Shown piece by piece: positions 23,085-34,829 of a DNA stretch of 64,000 bases (position 1 is its first letter; each line of letters begins with the position of its first letter). The notes below the pieces were generated by a model. That model worked only from the letters and a program-made list of their open reading frames with translations, was not told the DNA's origin and did no database searches. Made by a program: the position numbers and the translations under genes. The stretch comes from Thysanoteuthis rhombus (Eukaryota; Mollusca; Cephalopoda; Oegopsida; Thysanoteuthidae), in assembly GCA_963457665.1 (NCBI GenBank), contig OY735202.1, positions 50,091,781 to 50,155,780 of the forward strand. The letters are read 5' to 3'.

Positions 23085-23670
23085 TTATTTTTAATTTTTT
23101 CCTCGATCTTCATTTCCAGGACGGGGGCTCGATTGATTCTTTTGTTATCATAAGTGGGTGGCACTTCAGTGAGACAAGTTCATATTGATCCCCAATCACA
23201 TCCTGTGATAGGCTTCAATTGTTCTGATCAGGTCTACCTGAAATGGACTAGTCTCTGCAATTGTTACAAGTTAGTACAGTGTGTACAGCCCAAGAGTCAG
23301 GATGCAGGATATATGGGCCATCTTTCTCAGTGAGTTTGTGCTATAGATTGAAAAGTACAATATGTTTAAAGCCATAAGAATTGCCTCTCCAATATTTTTT
23401 TTTCTGACCAAGTTGATGTATCAGTTTTTTTAATGGTGAGTCAAGAAAATTCATCTTTCTATGATTTTTTTCTCTGCACTTTTACTTATTGATAAATGCA
23501 AAAACATTTGACTGTTCAAAGTGGATATAAACATCTTGGAATGAAAGTGACTTTTATTATACATTATATATATATATATTCATTCAGTCTTTGTAATTCA
23601 GCTTTTAATTCTTGATCTTTTTTAGAAAATCTTTTTACATTCCATAAATGCATTTCATGAACTTCTCCTT
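23085..23670. other. Intergenic, no recognisable feature
   Basis: AT-rich spacer between element copies 7 and 8. No coding or structural signal recognised beyond a short TA run at 23567. Confidence 0.4.
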
Positions 23671-23673
23671 TAA

Positions 23674-24112
23674 AATTAGATACTGTCAACCAAAACTGTC
23701 AGCATAGGTTTCTTCTGTTTTCAAGCTGGTGCAGATATCTATGTATATATCATGCATACATCAATGGAGCTAGAAGACTGAAAATTTCTTTATTATGTTT
23801 ACAAAAAATATTTTTTTTGTTTTTTCAAAAATTTCTCTTCCAAGTTAGGTTTTGAGTAAGGGGCTTCATTTTGTAATGTAAATTTATGCTAAATACATGC
23901 CTTAGTTTGTCTCAAGCAGTGTTCACACTTGTTTTTTTTGTTTGTTTTTTAAATTTGGAAGTTTTAAGTGATTTTGCCCCAACGAAAGGTAAGAGCAGAG
24001 CTTACTCATTGAACACCCTTTCTCCATTTTTTTGATTGATCGACACAGCATGCAGCCAGATGAAATTGAGCTCTTGACAGTTTCTATTGAGTAACTCATC
24101 AGACCTGTTATC
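23674..24112 (+). repeat. Short interspersed element, copy 8
   Basis: Begins ATTAGATACTGTCAACCAAA and carries the family core. It ends CAGTTTCTATTGAGTAACTC followed by ATCAGACCTGTT. The inverted relation between its first 13 bp and the CAGTTTCTA near its end is clear in this copy. Confidence 0.8.
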
Positions 24113-24452
24113 TTTTGAATATGATTGCTTTCAGGTTCTTACATGTTTTTTATATGTTGCATAATATGGGTACTTCAGATCATTTCCTATTTTATACTCA
24201 TAACAACTCAAATGATGATAGAGATTTTATTATCTCAAGATGAAAGGAAAATGACATGTAAATAGAAATGAGCTACACAACTGAAAAGAAATACAAATGA
24301 AGATTGGTAATCCCTGCTTACTATAATGGCAGGTCAAATTATATGATAGATAAGATCAGTGGTACAAAACTTCAATGTGATTATTTTTGCATAAAATTAA
24401 ATTTCTTTCAGTATCAAAAAGATTTAATGATGCTGCTGCTACTGATGTTGCC

Positions 24453-24492
<40 letters not shown>
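24453..24492. repeat. (GAT)n microsatellite
   Basis: About 13 perfect GAT units after a short imperfect lead-in. No LINE 3' end is recognisable next to it. Confidence 0.95.
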
Positions 24493-24493
<1 letters not shown>

Positions 24494-24894
24494 CCTATCC
24501 ATATAAAAAAATAGTTCATGGCCAAATACTTTTTTTAAAAGGCAAGATTCGTCAGAATTGGCCTGACTCTTTTCCCAATATTTTTTATGAAATGATATTC
24601 AACTTCCTTTTGGAATGAAATAAGTTATATTTTCAATGAGATCATTTTGTTCCTATAACTTTTTTCATACCTCACAATATCAGTGGTGACTTTTCTCACA
24701 TGACAGTTTGTTTTGAGACTTTATGTCCAATCACCCTTTAAAACTGTTTGAGTTGATTTGAAACTTTGAATGAAAATTGAAAATAGATTACTACCTAATG
24801 AATTAGCTTAGTGCTGATCCTTATATGAATAATTTTTTGATGGGTACATGCTAGTAATAATAATGATGATGTTGATGATGATGGTGATGTATGA

Positions 24895-25131
24895 CTAAAA
24901 GAAGATGAAAAGACACATAAGACCTTTGCAAGAGAACTTGAAAAATTTGTGGAATATGAGGGTGAAAGTTGTAAAAATTGGAAATTGAAGGAAGAGTTGA
25001 AACCATTCAGACAACAGTATTACAAAATTAAGCAAGAATACAGAGGAGAAAGTTCCAAGAGCTCAAACAACTACGGGCACAATAGCCACCTTCATATTCC
25101 ACATTATTTTTATTTATCTTGCCAAGTCTAG
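24895..25131 (+). other. Open frame of unknown origin, Lys/Glu-rich
   Basis: The plus frame from about 24898 runs 78 codons and begins KEDEKTHKTFARELEKF, then KNWKLKEELKPFRQQYY. It looks more protein-like than its surroundings. It lacks a start codon in a credible context and has no clear acceptor or donor. It follows a (GAT)-rich stretch. I do not recognise it. It may be a transposon fragment or an isolated exon. Confidence 0.25.
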
Positions 25132-25239
25132 ATATGAGTCAAGCTTTTCACCTTCTTTCAGTAATACTGTAGTCTACTAGAACAGCAAAATCCACAATCT
25201 GTAATATCTGTAATGAGGATATGTATAATACATTGTCTG

Positions 25240-25485
25240 CTTGGATAGTGCAAGGTTGAGCATGTCTGCCTTATACGTAGAAGGTCCCCAGTTCAATTCC
25301 TGGTATGAGTGAAGAGTTTGTAAAGCTCAGTAGCTGATTGGGTACACTTTAAGCTATGTGATTAGGGTGGAGGTATCCCTAGGGTGGATTTGCATCCTGC
25401 CAAGGGGGTTGGTTGTGGGAATAAAGTCCTGGTCTTAAATTGATGCATGCAACAGAAACCGGAAGCTTATCACTGGCAATTCATG
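25240..25485 (+). repeat. tRNA-derived SINE
   Basis: Starts with 'agtgcaaggttgagcatgtc' and has a B-box-like AGTTCAATTCCTGG at about 25290. A non-tRNA body follows ('aagctcagtagctgattggg', 'aagggggttggttgtgggaa'). This tRNA-like head plus unrelated body is typical of cephalopod SINEs. Confidence 0.6.
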
Positions 25486-25486
25486 C

Positions 25487-26760
25487 TCAAATGGGAGGTG
25501 TCTCTGGAGAGATGGATGATATAAATACTAATAATATATTGAAATAAGAAAATAATTCCATTCCAGACTTTTCAAGTAAATATTGTTTAAAATGCATCAA
25601 AAAATAACAGACTATGATGCACTCACATTCTTGGTTGGAACACCTATCAGTGACTAATTTATCCATGTTTTTATGAGGGTGGGAGCTTTTCTGCAGTGCA
25701 AACCAATCATTAACTCTTCTCTGCAATTCTATAGCCTCATCAGAGATCCCGTAAGAGCAACACACAGATTCATATTTGTTAAAAATCCTATTCATGTATG
25801 GTCTTATTTCAGTGTGCTTCTGTGAGCAATTCAGTCAAATCAAAGAAATTGTCAGGTTTTAAGTGCTGAAGTTCAAGCCAATCCTTCACTCTTTTCATAA
25901 GATGCTTCTCCGTAATTTGCAAAAAAGAAACTTGCACGTGAAAGTACTTCTACGATTTAAATAAGGTAGTCCAGCAACCAGCAACAAGGCAAATTGGCTT
26001 TTTCTAGGAAGTGAAAAGCAAGCCAATTTTTCTATTTTGTTTTGTTCTCAGACAGTTCTAAGCTGTGAAAAGCACCAAAATAAGACAGTGTGATAAAGGA
26101 GAAGAATGAAAAGGAAAAAGTTAAACACAAAAAAAAATCTAAATTTATCAAACTCACAATAGAAAAGTTTTAAAAAATAATCAAAGTAAGTTGTCTGTAT
26201 AATCTCAAAGAGAAGTAATCTTTCCTTTCCATGTATCTAATTTGAAACTAGCCAATGTACAGATGTCTTGTGAATTCCAAATTTCTTGTTCAGATATCAG
26301 GTTTCCAGCAGCTGACTTCTGTCTGTCAAATAGGGAGAGATAATGAAGACACCTTTTCACGTATATTACTATGCACCTGGACACATCATCAGTAATGTAT
26401 CCTGTGGTGGAAAGCATTGAATGTTTCAGGTTTTTCAAGATAGAAACATCCTCACCCAGGCAAACCAGAGTGAGGATTTCTGATAGTTGAAAGACCTGAA
26501 ACACCCAATGACTCAAAGAAACATCACTGTCTGTCAAACAGGGAGAGATAATGAAGACACTTTTTCACATATATTACTTTGGGATGCACCATGTCACATC
26601 ATCAATGATGTTTCCTGAGGCAATTGAATGTTTCAGGCCTATTAACACTTAGACAGCCTCTCCCAGGGTGAAGGTTTCTGATTGTTAAAAGACTTGAAAT
26701 ACCCAATGACCCTGGGAAACATCACTGTCTGTCAAATGGGGAAAGATAATGAAGACAGAA
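25487..26760 (-). pseudogene. Degenerate protein-coding-like region with tandem duplication, unidentified
   Basis: Minus frames 26537-26205 and 25795-25487 read like real protein, for example GYITDDVSRCIVIYVKRCLH with YLSLFDRQK, and ELQRRVNDWFALQKSSHPHK. A third piece near 25920-25810 gives KRVKDWLELQHLKPDNFFDL, which resembles the RVNDWFALQ segment, so a repeated domain was probably present. The block beginning 'ctgtctgtcaaa.agggagag' occurs at about 26319, 26527 and 26725, an approximately 200-210 bp tandem duplication. Frames are broken between the pieces. I do not recognise the parent gene. It could be a dead host paralogue or a transposon-derived gene. Confidence 0.4.
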
Positions 26761-26873
26761 TCTAGGCTATTCTGTTAGTCAAACTCATATTTCTAAAACA
26801 TAATATAAGTAAATTACTAGCAATCAGTATTGTACCTTGTTGAAATCAGAACTTACACAAAATGCATAATCAA

Positions 26874-27271
26874 AACAGGTTTGGTTAGTCACTCAATAGA
26901 AACTGTCATGTGACCATCGTCCTTCGGCCACATGCTTTGCTGGGTGTGATCAATTAAAACATTAGAAAAAGGGGCGATCAATGGACTAATTACATCTTTC
27001 ACCTAAAAAATGCCAGTACTTTCAAAAAAACAAAGGCGAATGCTGCCAAACACAAACTAAGGGATTGATTTAGCATAAACTTATATTGCAAGTTGGACCC
27101 TCAAATAAAAGCTGGGGGGATAAAGAAAAACCAAAAAAACTCATAATGTGATAATGAGTGAATATGGAAAGTTTCATTCCTCTTGCTCCATCGGTGCAGC
27201 CTGTATGCGTGATATATATATATACAAATTGCCAGCCAGACTGACTTTCTGGCGACAGTTTTGGTTAACAT
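26874..27271 (-). repeat. Short interspersed element, copy 9
   Basis: The minus-strand copy reads in plus coordinates from AACAGGTTTGGTTAGTCACT (3' end) through 'caatagaaactgtcatgtga' to 'gcgacagttttggttaac' (5' end). Confidence 0.8.
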
Positions 27272-27321
27272 GACTTTACTATTTGCTTCAGCCATATAAG
27301 GACTATTGCTGTCATGTTGAA

Positions 27322-27323
27322 AC

Positions 27324-27386
<63 letters not shown>

Positions 27387-28062
27387 CTTAGTGCTGTTGT
27401 TAGTCATAGATCTTCCTCAAGATTTGCTGCACCTCTCTATCATGGGCATTGCAGAGCCAACACTTTCTGAATTCGTCTAGCTCGTCACACCATCTTACTT
27501 TCTGCTGGCCACATTTTTGCAAATGATCTCTGGGGATCCATGTTGTGAGTCATGATGTCTAGTGGCCATCTGACATTCTTGCAACATGTCCAGCCTATTA
27601 CAATTTGAGATTTCTGAAGGCTCCCACGATATCTCGGACTCTTCTCTTTCGTCTTATATACTGTGTTGCCTTATGATCTCTCCATGTGAAGTTAAGCATG
27701 ATTCTCTATTGTGCACGTTGCCTGGTTCTCAGTTTGAGGGTCAATCTTTTGGTTTGGTTCCATGTTTCTACTCCATAGGTTACAATCAAGAAGAGGCATT
27801 GGTTGTGTACCCTTCTTTTTAGGACTAATGAGATTTTCTTGTTGATGAAGGTCGAACTTGCTCTATCAAATGCTTGCCAACTTGGTGGGATTCTTTGCTT
27901 GATTCATTGTCCCAGGTAGATGTGGTCAACTTTCTTCATTTTGCTGAAGTTCATGTGGAGGCCGACTTTCTTGCTTTCTTCATTTAGTTTGTCTAGTATT
28001 ATTTCAAGATCATGAAGGTTCTTAGCAAAGAGAATGATGTCAGCTAATCTGAGGATACTTGA
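27322..28062 (-). mobile_element. RTE-like LINE, 5'-truncated, with (GAT)n tail
   Basis: The minus strand carries the reverse transcriptase end, with 'gctgacatcattctctttgc' giving ADDIILFAKN, then DKLNEESKKVGLHMNFSK. The C-terminal region and 3' end follow ('aggtctatgtccaac'-like, here diverged). The right-to-left end is a (GAT)n tract of about 20 units at 27325-27384, read as ATC on the plus strand. Indels break the frame. Confidence 0.8.
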
Positions 28063-28084
28063 GGCTTTTTTTAAAGGCAGTGTT

Positions 28085-28275
28085 CATGATTTTGAATCCA
28101 TTTGCTCTTGTAGAATTAACAATTTCATTCCATATTTTGTATCTGTACGTGTTGATGCATTTTCCATTACCTTGTCTTACTTGGGTGTTGAAATCTGCCA
28201 AAATGATTTTTCACAGTCAACCGACAAGGAGATAGACAACTTCTACAAAGATTTAAATCAAAGAATCAACAAGTA
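28085..28275 (+). mobile_element. LINE endonuclease-domain fragment
   Basis: The plus frame contains VSVRVDAFSITLSYLGVEIC followed by STDKEIDNFYKDLNQRI. This matches the APE-type endonuclease phrase of RTE/L1-like elements (YAPTTD..DEEI..FYEDLQ.. before the GDWNAK motif). It lies head-to-head with the minus-strand RT fragment ending at about 28062. A chance CAG...GTAAGT pair makes it mimic an exon. Confidence 0.6.
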
Positions 28276-28794
28276 AGTAATAGGGATGCCCATATTGTTC
28301 CAAGGGTTTTAAGATCTAACCTAAGGGTTGAATATTGTTTTCTGGAAAATAGTCAACAGGAAAATTAATCCAAGAAAGTTGTCTGTTTATAAGGAAGAAT
28401 TAGATAATAGTTCAATGTCTTAAAATATCAAAGGGTAATAATAAATAAAATAATCAGTTTGCAAGTACTCAATGTCCTATTTTCACTGTATGGGGAAAAG
28501 ATTATTATTTATTTAACCCTCATAAATTTGCTGAGTCAGTATTGATTTTGAAGAAAATACTCTCAGAGCATGTTTTTGATATTCAATTATCTGCATTTCT
28601 GGAATGAAGAATAATTGCAGACTGCAAAGAGACTTTTACAAAACTGAAATCTATGCTAGCCAAACTTCTGATGCATTATGACTCCAAAATTTAATAGTAG
28701 CAGCAGATGCATCAAAATATATATTTTCAAACGAAACCTTGGACTTGATCCAAATGCAGTGATTTCCTTCAGAATCTGTGCTATGTTTATATTT

Positions 28795-29330
28795 ATGCCA
28801 GTAACTTTTTGACCAAAAGTAGAGGATGCTGATACTAGTACTAAGGTCAATAAACTATTCAAAATCTCAAGCTCTGGACTTGAAGAAATGAATCAAATGA
28901 GAAAATAGAAGTGGACCTTTGAAACAGCTATGTAATCCCTTCCCAAATTTTGACTTATTTTTTATCATATTTATTGTCATTACCGAAATCTACTTTGTTT
29001 TAAATATGACTTGGAATTTATTTTTCTCAATTTTCTTTACTCCATCCCCAAACAACCTCAATATTCCGAAGACAGTTTACTGGTTAGGGGAGGGAAACAT
29101 GTTCTTTGTGTGTGTGTGGTGGGTTATTAGATAGAAGATCTCTACCTCCTTCTTTTAGCTCCGACAATGAGGGTCTGAAAAGATTCATGCCAGTAACTTT
29201 TTGACCAAAAGTAGTAGATGCAGATACTAGCACTATGGTTGATGAACTTTTCAAAACCTCAAGCCCTGGACATAGGGAAATAAACCAAAGAAGAAAATGG
29301 AAGCCAACCTTTAAAACAGCTAAGCAATCC
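28795..29330. repeat. Tandem duplication, about 392 bp apart
   Basis: 'atgccagtaactttttgacc', then 'aaaagtag' and 'gatactag.acta', occurs at 28795 and 29187. About 130 bp are shared, through 'aaacagcta.g.aatccctt'. Confidence 0.7.
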
Positions 29331-29331
29331 C

Positions 29332-29560
29332 TTTAAACTCGACAGGTCCCATATTCTTGGTAATCATTTTTTTAGAGCCTATGCTATGCCCATAGATCTT
29401 CAAACTTGATAAGTCTCATGTTTCTTGGCTAATTTAAATGAAACCATTTCCTTTAGAACCTATAATATATACATAGATCTTTAAACTGGATTGAAATCAT
29501 ATTTTTGGGATGATCCAAATGAAGTCATTTTCTTTGGAACCTATTTTAGTTTCTATCACT
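29332..29560. repeat. Short-period tandem repeat, about 75-80 bp, 3 units
   Basis: Units carrying 'agatcttcaaacttgataag' and 'tttctttagaacctata' occur near 29332, 29390 and 29472. A related phrase occurs at 28735. Confidence 0.55.
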
Positions 29561-31180
29561 TCTTTTCCAGTCATTTACTCAGCAATATAATTTATGAATT
29601 CATATCAAAACATGCCACAACATTTGGGGCCGATTAGTTTCTTGGCTAGAGCTATGTATCAAAATTTAAAAGTCGTTACAATTTGTCCATTGATAAAATA
29701 GGTTGACTTTCATTTACTCATTTTCTGTTGTATGGCATGCTAAAAAGAGTAAGGCAGATGAAAATATGATGGTTAAAGGACAAGAGTCTTTGTGCAATGT
29801 GTGTGTGGCGGGGGGTGGGGGTAAAAACATCAGTGCACATTCCTTTAAGAGTCCATTTTGACTCATATTAAATCTTTTTTAGGCAATCAGACTTCAAACA
29901 CACTTCTCAATCATTAATTCTCTTCTTGTGTCTTTTCTAAAAAATAACATCTCTCGTATGGGCCCATGTATGATCTCTGTGTGCTCTCAGATCTGGCTGA
30001 GGAACAATAAAAAGGTTATCTCAGTCTTCAATTTACATGCTACTCAAAGTTGAAACCAAATTCTAAGCCTCAGATATTTCCTCCTGAATTATGGTTAATT
30101 TTTCCTATATGGATAGTGGTTTAACTAGTCTCACAAACACAGTCAGTGAAATTCAAATAGAATATCATTTGCACCAAACTTGATCCGATTACAGCTATGC
30201 TCAGTACATGATCTACACAGCGGGCAGGCTGTGACCCATGCTAAAAACTCTTCCTTGGCTTTAAGCTGTTCACTGCCAAGTATATCTTAATTCTGCTACT
30301 TCTGTGCCAGTTTTCTCTCTCGGAAAATTGATGAAAACAGAAAGTATTTATTGCATGTTTAAAACGGTTTTATTTTCATACAAATCAACTATACTAATAT
30401 GTACAACAGAATATCTAATGAATGCAATATATATATACAAATGCGTGTAAATAAATAAAAATCTATCTCATCTCTGGCACTAGACTGACAACTTGCTAAG
30501 ATGAGTTATCTTGTCTACGGCAGTGGACTGACGGCTAGGTATGATGAGTTATCTCCATGGCAGCAAACAGAGTAAATGGAGGTTTTTCTGTCCTTATGTA
30601 AGTGAGGGTTAACAAGCCTCATTTACCTTGCATAATAGATTCAGGTGCAAATACTCTATAAAAAATGATGAGATGTCACTTACATCTGGATAGCAGTAAA
30701 CTGCAATAAATTCTGCTTATTTATGAAAATCAAAAATGTCATTCTGTTAATTGATTCATGGGTAATAAGTTTACTTATTCAGGCATGAAGTACTAAATTA
30801 TAGGCTTAGTAAATTTCAAACAAATACTCTTACCAGCAGGTAGTTTTAGGCGTCTCTGGTGAGGCAGTCAACTTAAAATTCCAGGTCTCAAATTGAAGTG
30901 GAAAGACCTCAAGCAGTTTAATGAACTCTGTTGGGTTTCCCCTCAGCCAAATTCTTGGCATAAGAATCAAAACTCTCTTTGCCCTACCAGTATTTTTAGT
31001 AATACTCCTCTATTTTCTATTTTCAGGTATTTCAGACCTACTGCACAACTTGTTTTTATTAGGTCATTTGGAAAGTAATATTGCATTTGAAATATACACT
31101 TTTGAAAGCAATAAAGTACTCAAAAATCAGAATTAAATAGTAAATGATGGGACCTAGATTTAGTATAATAAATGGCTGTA
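29561..31180. other. Intergenic, no gene recognised
   Basis: AT-rich. The only structure noted is a small two-unit repeat at 30465-30560 ('gatgagttatct' twice, about 43 bp apart) and a short G-rich patch at 29807-29822. Confidence 0.4.
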
Positions 31181-31224
31181 AAAATTTTGATAAGGGTCAT
31201 GTTCACCTTTGTACCCTAGACAAA

Positions 31225-31580
31225 TTTCATACACAGTACGGGTGAAAATTACCTCCCTATCAGAAACTATATGTAACTTTTGTAAATATTTATTCTAATA
31301 GATACTTCTTCCTGTTGGGTTGGCCAAAAGAGGTGTGCCACATCAAAGCACAAACTCTGAAAGAGCAGCGTATCAAACATGTTATGGCCAACATACTACC
31401 GGACTTCCTGCAAGGGTATGTTGAGGCCAAACCAAAACAGGTGGACAACACTAATGTCTATGTTAATTTTTTTTAATCAGAGCAAGTAAATTCTACCATT
31501 GTATGTTCCAAAGTAAAGCTAGTTTGACTACAAACAACCAACGAATATTGAAGTTATCACCAATTTTCAATAGGGAGTTT
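31225..31580 (+). mobile_element. Mariner-like transposase C-terminus with 3' flank
   Basis: The plus frame 31305-31437 reads YFFLLGWPKEVCHIKAQTL, then IKHVMANILPDFLQG. This is the mariner phrase DFFLWGYLKEEVYHNKPQTL..L..RI..AMANIPPDFLQ. The 3' part 'gttccaaagtaaagctagtt' is shared with the copies at 46935-47260 and 57355-57600. Upstream 'gggtgaaaattacctccc' has a counterpart near 57635. It mimics a host exon because a CTAATAG acceptor-like sequence precedes it. Confidence 0.7.
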
Positions 31581-31844
31581 CTTTTCACTCACACAGTAGG
31601 TAGTAACGCAACACAGACAATATGTGTACCCAGGTGCAGGGACTGTACCCAGGTACAGTGACTGTGTGTAAATGCCTGTAATAGTTTAGCAACAATGAAA
31701 AGAGTATCTGTGATCTTTATGATAAACCTCACCCTGCAAGACCAAGTACTTCGAAATCTTTTAAACGTCCATTGAAGCTGATCCACATCAAAACACTATA
31801 TAAGAACATCTTAAGCAAATTAGAAAGAAGTGTAAGAGGGGTAT

Positions 31845-32235
31845 TTTGAAAGGTATACAACCAATGCACCCCAACAATGGTTATCTATGGAGCTCAAACA
31901 TAGAACCTAAACAAAAGATTGACCCTCAAACTTAGAACCATGCAATGCACACAAAGTAGAATCATGTTCATTCACATGGAGAAATCATAAGACAGCACAG
32001 TGTATTAGAAAAAAAACATGAGTATTGCACAAATGGTAGACAAGTACTGGACATCGAAACTCACAACATGGATCCCTCAAGAACAAATGTGAAACTGTGG
32101 CCAACAAAAAAAAGAGGTGGTGGGATTAACTTGTCAAATTCAGAAAGTATTGGTTCTGCAACCCCTATTAAAGAGAAATATGGCAAATCTTGGGAAGGTC
32201 TATGTCCAACAATGGATGGTGATGATGAAGAAGTT
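31845..32235 (+). mobile_element. RTE-like LINE 3' end, diverged
   Basis: Begins 'aaaggtatacaaccaatgca' and includes 'aacatagaacctaaacaaaa' and 'acatggagaaatcataagac'. It ends 'tccaacaatggatggtgatg'. Internal deletions break the ORF. Confidence 0.75.
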
Positions 32236-32625
32236 TCACAAGAGAACTGAGTACAATGCTTAGCTGACCAGGAATCAAAACTTTTGAATGAGTAATGGTC
32301 ATAGATATCCACTAGGGGAAGGTAGGAATTTAACCCAACCCCCTTGGAAAGAGCTTTCCCATAGAGGGTGAGAGGATTTGAAAGTTGGAATCTCATAGTC
32401 AATAAAGGATAATGGTATAGTACAATTGTTTTATGTAACTCCAAATTAATATTTCAGTATAAAAAGACTGTATTATTATTCCCTGGTAATAGGGTTGTCA
32501 CTAAGATATATTCCAAATATATCCTTTTAAAAGTGACAGAGGACACCCTTGTTAATGGTTACAAACACAAAAAAAGGGGTTAGCTTTATTAAACCTAAAT
32601 CAAAGTGCCCCCAAAACTGAAATAA

Positions 32626-32893
32626 GTCGCTCAAAAGAAACCGTCATGTGACCAATATCTTTTCAAGTTGGTATGGCTGGCTGGCAATATATGTATGTAT
32701 TGCACATACAGACCGTACCAATAGAGCTAGAGGGCTGAACATTTAAGCAACTAATCATTATTAATACAAGAAAAAAAAATTTATTGGTCACCTTTTCAAA
32801 CAATTTTTTAATTGATCAACCCCAACACAGCATACTGTTTGAAGAGGTTGGTTACATGATGATTCCTATTGTGAGTGACTAATCAGACCTGTT
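32626..32893 (+). repeat. Short interspersed element, copy 10, rearranged
   Basis: The first ~28 bp ('cgctcaaaagaaaccgtcat', 'gtgacc') are the family 3' end in reverse orientation. The rest, from 'ttttcaagttggtatggctg' to GTGACTAATCAGACCTGTT, is plus orientation with a large internal deletion. Confidence 0.65.
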
Positions 32894-33177
32894 GGTAAAA
32901 TATTAGTTTTGCCCGTTCCCTGATATTTCTGCTTGATCCTGTTGGGAATCATTTAATTTTTCGCCCAATGAAAACCATTGAAAAACTAATTAATCTAACA
33001 CATAATTCTTTTAGAATTTCATTTTGTTTTCATCCCATTTCAGGTAGTGAATTCTCTGACTCTCATCAAGCGTAGTTTGCATCTAATAATTTTCAGGGAG
33101 TTTTGATCTGAACTCTTTATTTCCTTCAGGTGGGTATTCTGTTCTCATCCTTACCCTTGATTTGCTTTCTTCCATTA

Positions 33178-33440
33178 TCAGAAACTGTCAACCAAAACTG
33201 TCACTCAAACTGTCAACGGAGGTTTCCTCAGTTTCCAAGATGGTCTGGCTATATATGTATGTATGCACGTATGTATGCATTGAGATATAGAAGGCTGAGA
33301 ATTTAAACATATACTTCTTAATATATCTAGAAACAAAATCCCCTCTAAATAGGTTACTAATAGGGATGTTGTCAATTTGCAGTGTCAGTTTATGATACAT
33401 AGTTTATACCTGGCAACAACAGGCAATTCTGTTTATTTTT
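33178..33440 (+). repeat. Short interspersed element, copy 11 (3'-truncated)
   Basis: Begins TCAGAAACTGTCAACCAAAA. The family core runs to about 'gtttatgatacatag', after which similarity stops. Confidence 0.7.
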
Positions 33441-34495
33441 TTCTGATCCATGGCTGGCAAGCTTCCAGCCAAAGTTGACAGATTACCTAAAACTTTTGTA
33501 AAATATCCATAACACTTTTAAAAATGTATTTAAAATATTAAAAATACTATTTCCTAGTTTTGCTTGATTTTGTTGTAAAGGAAAAAAAGCAGATTTTTGT
33601 CCCCTAAAAAAAAAAGCAACATATTTTTATCAATCAAACTATTGATTTTGGTTGTTTGGAAGTGGATCATCATGTTTTATCAGCAAAACAAAAAATTCAA
33701 TACCATATTCATGACTAATTTAGTTTTTTTAACAAAATCTGAAATTCAAAAAAAAAAAGCACAAGGAGAATAACTGGAAATACCCTTTCTTACCAGTTGG
33801 TTTTATAATCTTCTTATCAGTATGAGGTTAACGTTACAAGTCTTTTTTTCAATTTTTAGAACACAGACATTCTTTATGTTACGGAAGGGATGAGTCACTG
33901 TAAAATTGACGGTATCATGAAATTCTACAATGCGGAACTATTATAAACTTGAGAAGCATTCCTAAGGAATTTCGCACCCCCAGAAGTATTCCAAGTACTT
34001 TCATGAATGAAAATAAGCATTTATAAACACATACAATACAGCACATTGAATAATTTATGATGTGCAGAGAGCCCTCAGGTTACGAACACCCTGTGTTACC
34101 TGCAACTCATACTTAAGAACAGACTGCCATAAGATAGGGTTGCCAAATTGGTCATTTTTTGGCTTCATCTGGCTGATTTGTTTCTCATTTAGCTGATTAA
34201 AAAATCTTCAGTACCTGATTAAATCCAAGTTTGATGAAAGTAATTGTCTAATTTTCATGAATGATTTGTTCCTGATTCTTAGCATATAGTTATTTCATTT
34301 GATGAATGGGCTTTAAATAGATATTTATATAAGTGAAATTTTTAGCGATAAATTCAACCAGAAATTAAAATATTTGGCTTTTCTTGTCATTTTGAAGACT
34401 GGTTTAACTTTGAATTACAGATACATGGCATCATTGAAAGCATGTTTATTAACGCTGTATTGTATGAGTTATTAACGTGTTTTGATTCTGAATTT
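33441..34495. other. Intergenic, no gene recognised
   Basis: AT-rich with several A runs. A 28-codon open stretch at 33860-33946 after a good acceptor-like sequence is treated as chance. Confidence 0.4.
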
Positions 34496-34499
34496 GCTA

Positions 34500-34745
34500 T
34501 ATCCTTTTCCACAATGCCGTTACACCAGGTCTTTCTCCTTCCTTTCTGCCTTCTTTTGCTTTCCTCTCTTTTCCTACCAACCTTGTTTGCTTGCAACCTT
34601 CTTACACCCTTTTCGTTTCTCTTCTTACTTTCCCTTCTTTTTCTTTCTTAATCTCCCTTTCTTTTCACTGCTTCTTCTTTTTTCCCTTCCTTCCTTCTCT
34701 CCCACCTTCTCTCTCCTTTCTGGCTCAGGCGCTCCCTTCCGACCC
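34500..34745 (+). repeat. Pyrimidine-rich tract
   Basis: About 245 bp strongly enriched in C and T on the plus strand (mostly TTCC/CTTT motifs), ending abruptly at 'ctggctcaggcgctccc'. It yields spurious reading frames on both strands. Confidence 0.7.
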
Positions 34746-34829
34746 ACAGTATTGGTAGTGTGGGTATATTTTGATTTCCCTTGTTGGTAGCATTTATATT
34801 TACTTTTTTTTTTTAAATCCAAACTTTTT

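Noticed and set aside
27325-27480. Poly-isoleucine open frame
   Set aside because: Translation of the (ATC)n tract, the tail of a minus-strand LINE.
28217-28272. A 56 nt candidate host exon (TTTTTCACAG acceptor, AACAA|gtaagtaa donor) encoding STDKEIDNFYKDLNQRIN
   Set aside because: The residues match the endonuclease domain of RTE/L1-like LINEs and extend upstream in the same frame, so the splice-like borders are coincidental.
31302-31440. A candidate exon in phase with the one above (KYFFLLGWPKEVCHIKAQ...), suggesting a third gene
   Set aside because: It matches a mariner transposase C-terminus. Its flanks recur at 46935 and 57355, so it is a transposon fragment.
33860-33946. A 28-codon open stretch after a strong acceptor (NTDILYVTEGMSHCK...)
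   Set aside because: No matching upstream exon or protein family; short open stretches after T-rich-AG are common in this AT-rich sequence.
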